The notes beneath the pieces were generated by a model. That model saw nothing but the letters and a program-made list of their open reading frames with translations, searched no databases and had not been told where the DNA came from. DNA of 64,000 nucleotides, from the NCBI GenBank assembly GCA_963706755.1, contig CAVPNH010000021.1, forward strand, positions 62,001-126,000, given 5' to 3'. The position numbers were made by a program, and so were the translations under genes. Below, in pieces: positions 58,125-64,000 of the stretch (the first letter of the stretch is position 1; each line of letters opens with the position of its first letter). This DNA is from RPQJ01 sp963706755. GTDB taxonomy: Bacteria; Pseudomonadota; Gammaproteobacteria; Steroidobacterales; Steroidobacteraceae.

Positions 58125-59776
58125 TCAACCTCCGTCGACCCGGTGCGGGTCGGTGTAGACGACGAGTCGCTGGCCCGTGCGCAGCGGCGCGGACTGGCGC
58201 AGCCCGTTCCAGGTCGTGAGCTGGCGCACGGACACGTTGAACTTGTCGGCGATCTCCGAGAGCGTATCGCCGCGCCGCACCTGGTAGGTCATGCGCGTGG
58301 TCTCGCGCGGAGCCCGACGAGCCGCCGCGCGAGCCGCCCGGGATCTCGAGGCGGGTGCCCGCGTGTGAGCGCGCCTCGGGCTCATGCCGTTGGCCGCGGC
58401 GAGGGACGGGACGGTCACGCCGTAGCGCCGCGCGATGCCCCACAGCGAGTCGCCGGCCTTGACCACGTGGACCTGCGACGACGACTCGCTGCTGCGCGGT
58501 TTCTGGTGCTCCGGGAGCTGTGCTGCGATATCCTCGCGCGGTGCGGCGACGGCTCGGCCGCCGTCGCGCTCGCCGGGGCGGCGCCCGGGATGCGCAGCGT
58601 TTCGCCGGTCTGGATCGTCGAGCCGTGGAGCCCGTTCGCTGCACGGAGCTGCTCGATCGACACGTCGTAGCGGCGCGCGATCGCGCTCAGCGTCTCGCCG
58701 CGCGAACGGCGTGCGTCGTGCTGGTCGGGGGCGCCACGGCGGTCGCGGCGACACGCGCCACGCCTTCCTCCGTGAGCAGGGCCAGCCGGAACGGCTCGAC
58801 GGCCTCGACGGGCAGCAGCAGCTCGTGCGGCCCGTTGGGCGGCGTGGTCATGCGGTTGAACTCGGGGTTCAGCGCGAACATGTCGTCGCGCGAGATGCCC
58901 GCGAGCGCAGCCGCCTCGCCGAGGTCGATCTGCCGGCCCGGGTCCACCGCGCCGAAGTACGGCTGGTTCGCGATCGGCGCGAACTGCAGGTCGTAGGCTG
59001 GCCGGGTCGCCCACGATGCGGCGGATCGCGAGCAGCTTCGGCACGTAGTCGCGGGTCTCGGCCCGCAGGTCCAGGCTGAAGAAGTCGGTGGGCCGGCCGG
59101 CCGCGGCGTTGCGCTGGATCGCGGCGCTCACCGTGCCTTCGCCGCCGTTGTATGCGGCGATCGCGAGGTACCAGTCGCCATTGAAGTAGCGGTTCAGGTA
59201 CTGCAGGTAGTCGAGCGCCGCCATGGTCGAGTGCCGCACGTCGCGCCGATCGTCGATCCACCAGTTCTGCGTGAGGCCGTAGTGCTTGCCCGTGCTGGGG
59301 ATGAACTGCCACAGGCCGGCCGCACGGCTGCGGGAGTAGGCGACGGGGTTGAACGCGCTCTCGACCACCGGCAGCAGCGCGAGTTCGAGCGGCATGCCGC
59401 GCCGCTCGAGTTCGGTCACGATGTAGTGCAGGTAGCGCGATCCGCGGCGGAAGGTGCGGTCCAGGAACTCGGGCTTCGCCCGATAGCCTTCGACCTCGCG
59501 GTCCACGCCGTAGTGCTGCACGTCGGTGAGCGCGTATCCCGCACGCACGCGGTCGAGGAGGTCCGCGTACTGGTCCGGCGGCAACTGCTGGAAGCTTTCG
59601 AGTGGCGGCGGCACCTGGCCGGGCGGCTCATCCGGGCGCGCCTTGCCGGCCGGGTGGGCGGCCGACGGCGGCAGGCTGGAGTAGTCGTCCTTCGTGCGGG
59701 TGGAACTGCAGCCGGCGAGCGCGATCCCGAGCCCGAGCAGGGCGAGCGGTGCGAGGCGTGCGGACAGGCGGCGCAT
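58125..59776 (-). CDS. mltD: Membrane-bound lytic murein transglycosylase D, LysM repeats (several frameshifts)
   Basis: MltD cleaves peptidoglycan glycan strands. The ATG at 59776 begins a lipoprotein signal (LALLGLGIALAGCSS, lipobox LAGC). The SLT domain follows, with the catalytic glutamate in LPVVESAFNPVAYSRSRAAG and YLAIAAYNGGEGTVS. After shifts near 58995 and 58730 there are LysM modules (GETLSAIARRYDVSIEQLRA; VVKAGDSLWGIARRYGVTVP; QVRRGDTLSEIADKFNVSVR). Further shifts lie between 58560 and 58300. The last frame ends DPHRVDGG at 58125. Three LysM repeats are typical. It overlaps the gloB stop by one base (TGATG), the conserved gloB-mltD pairing. Confidence 0.9.
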
Positions 59777-60553
59777 CAGCGGAACCCGTCCTTCCAGGAA
59801 CGCACGGTGGCGAACACGTCGGACGGTTCCGGCAAGGGTCTCCGGGCGTGCGCCTCGGCTGCGCTGCGGACCGCGGGTTCGCGGCAGCGGAGGAACGGGT
59901 TGAACCTGCGCTCGCGCCCGAGTTCCGACGGCACCGTGATGCCGTCCCGCTCGCGCAATGCCCGCGTGGCCTCGAGCGCGCCGATCACGTCGGCAGTTGC
60001 CCGGCTCGACGCTGGCCGCGAACTTGAGGTTGCCGAGCGTGTACTCGTGCGCGCAGTAGATGCGCGTCTCGTCGGGCAGGGCGGCGATGCGGTCGAGGGA
60101 GCCGAGCATCTGCGCGGGCGTACCCTCGAACAGGCGGCCGCAGCCGCCGCTGAAGAGCGTGTCGCCGCAGAAGAGTGCGCCGTGACCGTAGTAGGCGATG
60201 TGCCCCAGCGTGTGTCCGGGCAGTGCCATCACCAGGAATTCCAGGCCGAGTTCTGCAAGGCGGACATGGTCTCCGTCATCGAGTGTTTGCGCATCGCAGG
60301 GCATGCGTTCGCGAGCTGGTCCGAAGACCCTGGCCCCGTGACTCGCCGCCAGTTCCGCGACCCCCCCGACGTGGTCCGGGTGGTGGTGCGTGACGAGGAT
60401 CGCATGGAGCCTGAGTCCACGTTGCTCGAGCACGGCGTCCACCGGTCGGGCCTGTCCCGGATCCACTACCACTGCGGCGCCCGGGTCGGCCGGCGCGCGG
60501 ATCAGCCAGATGTAGTTGTCCGAAAACGCCCGCACCGGGTTCACTTCGAGCAT
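59776..60553 (-). CDS. gloB: Hydroxyacylglutathione hydrolase, glyoxalase II (one frameshift)
   Basis: GloB hydrolyses S-lactoylglutathione to lactate and glutathione, completing methylglyoxal detoxification. The ATG at 60553 (MLEVNPVRAFSDNYIWLIRA) leads to the binuclear metal site THHHPDHVGG, then ALPGHTLGHIAYYG, FCGDTLFSGGCGRLFEGT and YCAHEYTLGNLKFA. An extra T near 59999 shifts the frame. The second part contains the RERRFNPFLR region characteristic of GloB. Correction gives 258 residues, the normal length. Confidence 0.95.
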
Positions 60554-60682
60554 CTGCGACCCCCGCCAATGACGGCCATGAGTCCGGGCGCGCGTATTAG
60601 ACCCGTTCGTGGCGGAAATATCCAGAATATGTCTCACGAATTTCGAACGGAATCGACGTCTTTGCCGCTATCCTTGCCGCCG

Positions 60683-61405
60683 ATGAACGACGTTTCCGCC
60701 AGCGACTGGTTCTGCTCGCCGCCCGGACGCGCAGTGCTCGAATTCGAGGCGCGCCTGCTCGCCGAGGCGCTCACGGACGTCGTCGGTTTCGAGATGCTGC
60801 AGGTGGGCCGCTGGGGCGAGGGCGCCGAGCTTGCGGCGTCCGCGCGGGCCCAGCATCACTGGCTCATCGCGCCCGATGCGCAGGGTCCCGGCACGATCCG
60901 CGCGCAGTACGACGCATTGCCGATTGCGACCGGCAGCATCGAGGGCGTGCTGCTGCCGCACACGCTCGAGCACGCGTCGAATCCGCACGAGATCCTCCGC
61001 GAGGTCGAGCGCGTGCTGATGGGCGAGGGCCAGGTCGCCATCTGCGGATTCAGTCCGCTCGGCCCCTGGGGGCTGCGCAACCGGATTTCGCGCGGGCGTT
61101 TCCTGCCGCACGCCGTGCGACTGCTCGGCGAAGGGCGCATCCGGGACTGGCTGCGACTGCTCGGGTTCGAGGTCGTGCTCTCGCAGCGATTCCTGTTCGT
61201 CGCGCCGTGGCGCAGGCGTCGCAGTGCCGACCCGGCGAGCTGGTTCGAGCGCCGTGGACCCGAACTCATGGCGCCGCTCGCGGGCGCGTACCTCCTCAAG
61301 GCGCGCAAGCGCGTGCGCGCGCTCACGCCTATCCGGCCCGTCTGGCAGCGCGCGCGCGTGGTGTCCGTCGGCGCCGCGGAGCCGACCACGAGAAACGTGG
61401 CGTGA
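60683..61405 (+). CDS. SAM-dependent methyltransferase, YafS-like
   Basis: The 240-residue protein from ATG 60683 (MNDVSASDWFCSPPGRAVLE) is a class I methyltransferase-like protein. The usual glycine-rich SAM loop is weak; the region LPIATGSIEGVLLPHTLEHA and REVERVLMGEGQVAICGFSP corresponds to motifs around strands 4-5. Its position, divergent from gloB and overlapping rnhA, matches yafS of E. coli, whose substrate is unknown. A TATCCT box ends eight bases before the ATG and no ribosome site is seen. Confidence 0.85.
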   Translation: MNDVSASDWFCSPPGRAVLEFEARLLAEALTDVVGFEMLQVGRWGEGAELAASARAQHHWLIAPDAQGPGTIRAQYDALPIATGSIEGVLLPHTLEHASNPHEILREVERVLMGEGQVAICGFSPLGPWGLRNRISRGRFLPHAVRLLGEGRIRDWLRLLGFEVVLSQRFLFVAPWRRRRSADPASWFERRGPELMAPLAGAYLLKARKRVRALTPIRPVWQRARVVSVGAAEPTTRNVA

Positions 61406-61851
61406 CCGAGGTCAGGATCTACACGGACGGCGCCTGCCGCGGCAACCCGGGACCCGGCGGCTGGGGTGCGTGGCTCGTGTCGGGCGGGCACGAGCGCGAG
61501 CTCTGGGGCGGCGAGCCGCACACCACGAACAACCGCATGGAACTCACCGCCGCGATCGAGGCACTCGCCGCACTCAAGCGCCACTGCAAGGTGCAGCTCT
61601 ACACGGATTCGCAGTACGTGCGCAACGGCATCACCGAGTGGCTGCCGCAGTGGAAGAAGCGCGGCTGGAAGACCGCCGACCGCAAGCCCGTGAAGAACGC
61701 CGATCTCTGGGTCCGCCTCGAGGAGGAGATCCTGCGCCACGAGATGCACTGGCACTGGGTGCGCGGCCACTCGGGGCACGAGGGCAACGAGCGGGCGGAC
61801 GAACTCGCGAACCGGGGGGTGGATGAGCAGGCCGGAGGGGAAAGCGGTTAA
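61402..61851 (+). CDS. rnhA: Ribonuclease HI
   Basis: RNase HI cleaves RNA in RNA-DNA hybrids. The GTG at 61402 overlaps the methyltransferase stop (GTGA) and gives 149 residues. The four catalytic acids are in VRIYTDGACRGNPGPGGWG, NNRMELTAAIEAL, VQLYTDSQYVRNG and GHEGNERADELANRG. The stop TAA is part of a GCGGTTAATGACC stretch that begins the adjacent heptamer repeat. Confidence 0.96.
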   Translation: MTEVRIYTDGACRGNPGPGGWGAWLVSGGHERELWGGEPHTTNNRMELTAAIEALAALKRHCKVQLYTDSQYVRNGITEWLPQWKKRGWKTADRKPVKNADLWVRLEEEILRHEMHWHWVRGHSGHEGNERADELANRGVDEQAGGESG

Positions 61852-61885
61852 TGACCAGCGGTTAGCGCATCGCAGGAAGCGGATG

Positions 61886-61953
61886 GTGACTAGCGGATAG
61901 CGGATAGTAAGAGCCAGAGCCTCTTTTCTTACTATCCGCTAGTCACTATCCGC
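61886..61953. repeat. Heptamer-rich inverted repeat, copy 2
   Basis: GTGACTAGCGGATAG (61886-61900) pairs with CTATCCGCTAGTCAC (61932-61946), the same arms as at 13912-13984. The central loop differs. It lies between rnhA and the DegT aminotransferase. Confidence 0.75.
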
Positions 61954-62016
61954 TCTCCGGTTTTGGCTCTATTTCCGGTAGCCTTGGACGCACCGCAAAC
62001 GCCCGCTCCAACCACC

Positions 62017-63126
62017 ATGGACTTCATCGACCTAAAGACCCAGTACCGCCGCATCAAGCCGTCGGTGGACGCGCGGATCGCGCGGGTGCTCGAGCACGGC
62101 CAGTACGTGATGGGACCGGAAGTGGCCGAGCTCGAGCAGGTGCTGGCCCGCTACTGCGGGACGAAGCACTGCGTCGCCGTTTCGAGCGGCACGGATGCGC
62201 TCCTGATCGCGCTCATGGCGCTCGACGTCGCGCCGGGCGACGAGGTGATCACGGCGCCATTTACCTTCTTCGCCACCGCCGAGATGATCGCGCTCATCGG
62301 GGCGCGCCCGGTGTTCGTGGACATCGACCCGCGCACCTGGAACCTCGATCCCGCGAAGCTCGAGGCCGCGATCACGCCGCGCACGCGCGCGATCATGCCG
62401 GTGTCGCTCTACGGGCAGTGCGCGGACTTCGATGCCATCAACGCGATCGCCTCGAGGCACGGGCTGCCGGTGATCGAGGACGCGGCGCAGAGCTTCGGCG
62501 CGACCTACAAGGGGCGGCGCTCGAACGCGCTGTCGCTCATCGGCGCCACGTCGTTCTTCCCGTCGAAGCCGCTGGGCTGCTACGGCGACGGCGGCGCGCT
62601 CTTCACCGACGACGACGGCCTCGCGAAGCTGATGCGCGAGATCCGCGTGCACGGCCAGGACCGCCGCTACCACCACCCGCGCCTCGGCCTCACGGGCCGG
62701 CTCGATTCGATCCAGGCCGCGGTGCTGCTCGCGAAGATGGAGATCTTCGACGACGAGGTGGCCGCGCGCGCCCGGGTCGCGGCCAGCTACGAGCGACTCA
62801 TCCGTGAGGCCTTCGGGGCGGACGGCGCCGTGCGGGCGCCCTGGGTCGAGCCCTTCAATACCTGCGTCTTCGCGCAGTACACCGTCGAGGTGGACCGGCG
62901 CGACGTGGTCGAGACGCGCATGAAGGCCGCGGGCGTCCCCACTGCCGTGCACTATCCCGTGCCGCTGCACGAGCAGCCGGTGTTCGCCTACCTCGACCAG
63001 CCCGTGGGCCGCTTTCCACTGTCCGAGGCGGCTGCACGCCGCGTCATCAGCCTCCCGATGCACCCGTACCTGACCGAGGAGCAGCAGGCGAAGGTGGTGG
63101 CGGCGCTGGCGGAGGCGGTGCGCTGA
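62017..63126 (+). CDS. DegT/DnrJ/EryC1/StrS-family sugar aminotransferase
   Basis: This PLP enzyme transfers an amino group to a keto-sugar nucleotide during surface-polysaccharide synthesis. The 369-residue protein (MDFIDLKTQYRRIKPSVDAR from ATG 62017; an upstream TTG at 61963 is in frame) has the cofactor-stacking segment SSGTDALLIALMAL. PVIEDAAQSFGATYKG follows, and the Schiff-base lysine is in FFPSKPLGCYGDGGAL. It most resembles WbpE/VioA-type enzymes, but the exact sugar is uncertain and no other polysaccharide genes are nearby. It sits between rnhA and dnaQ, which are normally adjacent, and is bordered on the left by a repeat. Confidence 0.88.
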   Translation: MDFIDLKTQYRRIKPSVDARIARVLEHGQYVMGPEVAELEQVLARYCGTKHCVAVSSGTDALLIALMALDVAPGDEVITAPFTFFATAEMIALIGARPVFVDIDPRTWNLDPAKLEAAITPRTRAIMPVSLYGQCADFDAINAIASRHGLPVIEDAAQSFGATYKGRRSNALSLIGATSFFPSKPLGCYGDGGALFTDDDGLAKLMREIRVHGQDRRYHHPRLGLTGRLDSIQAAVLLAKMEIFDDEVAARARVAASYERLIREAFGADGAVRAPWVEPFNTCVFAQYTVEVDRRDVVETRMKAAGVPTAVHYPVPLHEQPVFAYLDQPVGRFPLSEAAARRVISLPMHPYLTEEQQAKVVAALAEAVR

Positions 63127-63145
63127 ACACTAACGGACCGCTCCC

Positions 63146-63862
63146 ATGCGTCAAGTCGTCCTCGACACCGAGACCACGGGTCTCGAGCCTGAACTCGGCC
63201 ACCGCATCATCGAGATCGGCTGCATCGAGGTCGTCAACCGCCGCAGGACCGGTCGGCTCTTCCAGCGCTACCTCTGGCCGGACCGCGAGATCGACGCGGG
63301 CGCGCTGCAGGTTCACGGCCTGACCGAGGAGTTCCTGAAGGGCCAGCCGCGGTTCGCGGAGATCGCGGGCGAGTTGCTCGAGTTCATCCGCGGGGCCGAG
63401 CTCGTCATCCACAACGCTCCGTTCGACGTGACGTTCCTCGACGCGGAGCTCGCGCTGCTGCCCGGGCCGAAGGTCACGATCGCGGAGCAGTGCCTCGTGC
63501 TCGACACGCTGCCGATGGCCCGGCAGATGCACCCCGGCCAGCGCAACGGGCTGGACGCGCTCTGCAAGCGCTACTCGGTGGACAACTCGCACCGCGAGCT
63601 GCACGGCGCGCTGCTCGACGCCGACCTGCTGCTCGAGGTGTACCTCGCGATGACGGGCGGGCAGGGCGCGCTCGGGCTCGGCGAGGGAGAGCAGGCCGAA
63701 GCGAAGCAGGCGAAGGCGAAGCGCGCGAAGCGGCCGCGCGGCGAGCTGGTCGTCCGCAAGGCGAGCGAGGAGGAGGAGGCCGCGCACGAGCGCCGTCTCG
63801 CCGCGCTGGACAAGGCGAGCGGGGGCAGGACCCTGTGGCGCAGCTTCGAGCAGGTGTCGTGA
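63146..63862 (+). CDS. dnaQ: DNA polymerase III epsilon subunit (proofreading exonuclease)
   Basis: DnaQ is the 3'-5' proofreading exonuclease of the replicase. The 238-residue protein begins MRQVVLDTETTGLEPELGHR with the DEDDh motifs: DTET, then NAPFDVTFLD, then HGALLDADLL. The C-terminal 60 residues are a charged Lys/Glu-rich linker and the polymerase-alpha-binding tail (RRLAALDKASGGRTLWRSF). It overlaps nhaB by four bases. Confidence 0.96.
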   Translation: MRQVVLDTETTGLEPELGHRIIEIGCIEVVNRRRTGRLFQRYLWPDREIDAGALQVHGLTEEFLKGQPRFAEIAGELLEFIRGAELVIHNAPFDVTFLDAELALLPGPKVTIAEQCLVLDTLPMARQMHPGQRNGLDALCKRYSVDNSHRELHGALLDADLLLEVYLAMTGGQGALGLGEGEQAEAKQAKAKRAKRPRGELVVRKASEEEEAAHERRLAALDKASGGRTLWRSFEQVS

Positions 63863-64000
63863 CCACGACGCTGTCGCAGGCGTTCGTACGCAACTTCCTG
63901 GGCCACGCGCCCGGCTGGTACAAGCTCGTCATCGTCGGCTTCCTGGTCGTGAACCCGCTGCTGCTGATCCTGGCGGGGCCGGCCGTCACCGGCTGGGTGC
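63859..64000 (+). CDS. nhaB: Na+/H+ antiporter NhaB, N-terminal part
   Basis: Only the first 47 residues are in the window. The GTG at 63859 overlaps the dnaQ stop (GTGA). The segment FVRNFLGHAPGWYKLVIVGF followed by LVVNPLLLILAGPAVTGW is characteristic of the NhaB N-terminus and first membrane helix. NhaB extrudes sodium in exchange for protons. Confidence 0.85.
   Translation, partial: MTTTLSQAFVRNFLGHAPGWYKLVIVGFLVVNPLLLILAGPAVTGWV

Overview
The window is a 64 kb piece of a high-GC gammaproteobacterial chromosome. Three gene orders support this: tig-clpP-clpX-lon-hupB-ppiD, mltD-gloB-methyltransferase-rnhA-dnaQ, and truA-accD-folC-dedD-cvpA-purF. The TonB receptor starts its mature part with a typical VVTATRREQ segment, and the gene set (fabI, epmA, folE2, nhaB, fimV) would fit a Steroidobacter/Nevskia/Xanthomonas-like lineage, but that placement is inference. 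Almost all of the window is housekeeping DNA. The one accessory stretch is about 38.2-48.4 kb.

Layout: 1-2.9 kb holds the end of thiL, a Ser/Thr kinase with a cyclic-nucleotide-binding tail, and a small unknown gene. 2.9-6.8 kb is a minus-strand operon xseB-ispA-dxs-folE2. 6.9-9.4 kb is a rubrerythrin / Fe-S oxidoreductase / DUF3501 module with a palindromic operator and a terminator after its first gene. 9.4-9.7 kb holds two large palindromes. 9.7-13.9 kb is parE-parC. 14-16.1 kb is a FimX-like degenerate GGDEF-EAL protein. 16.3-20.2 kb carries efp, palindromic repeats, msrC, and an overlapping run sco-psd-epmA. 20.2-30.8 kb is prmB-aroC, fimV, truA, accD, folC, dedD, cvpA, purF. 30.8-37.5 kb has a receiver-kinase fusion, miaE, lpxH, gltX, cysS and folD. 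37.5-38.0 kb is a tRNA operon (Pro, Arg, His, Lys). 38.2-48.4 kb is a same-strand accessory locus: MocR-type regulator, nitrilase-family hydrolase, TonB-dependent receptor, TPR-sulfotransferase, SxxK serine hydrolase, MFS transporter. 48.5-57.3 kb is tRNA-Leu, the protein quality-control block, and tRNA-Val and tRNA-Asp. 57.3-64 kb is fabI, mltD, gloB, a methyltransferase, rnhA, a DegT aminotransferase, dnaQ and the start of nhaB.

The best candidate for a new system is the accessory locus. A 16-base sequence, GAACTGGACCAAGTCG, occurs exactly twice there: at the end of the regulator gene (upstream of the hydrolase) and just upstream of the TonB receptor. At both sites a second ACTGG half-element follows at exactly the same distance. 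The core CTGGACC-A matches the published direct-repeat element of the MocR regulator TauR, so the regulator probably controls import and hydrolysis of an unknown amine, amide or nitrile ligand. The regulator also carries an unassigned C-terminal domain.

A technical feature dominates the reading. Many essential genes (gltX, tig, parC, cysS, folD, lpxH, fabI, gloB and others) are broken by single-base indels, nearly all +1 in the coding direction. Removing them restores family-normal lengths, for example 433 codons for tig and 475 for gltX. I treat these as sequencing or assembly insertions, not pseudogenes. The window also carries several families of dispersed palindromic (REP/REPIN-like) and heptamer repeats in intergenic DNA.
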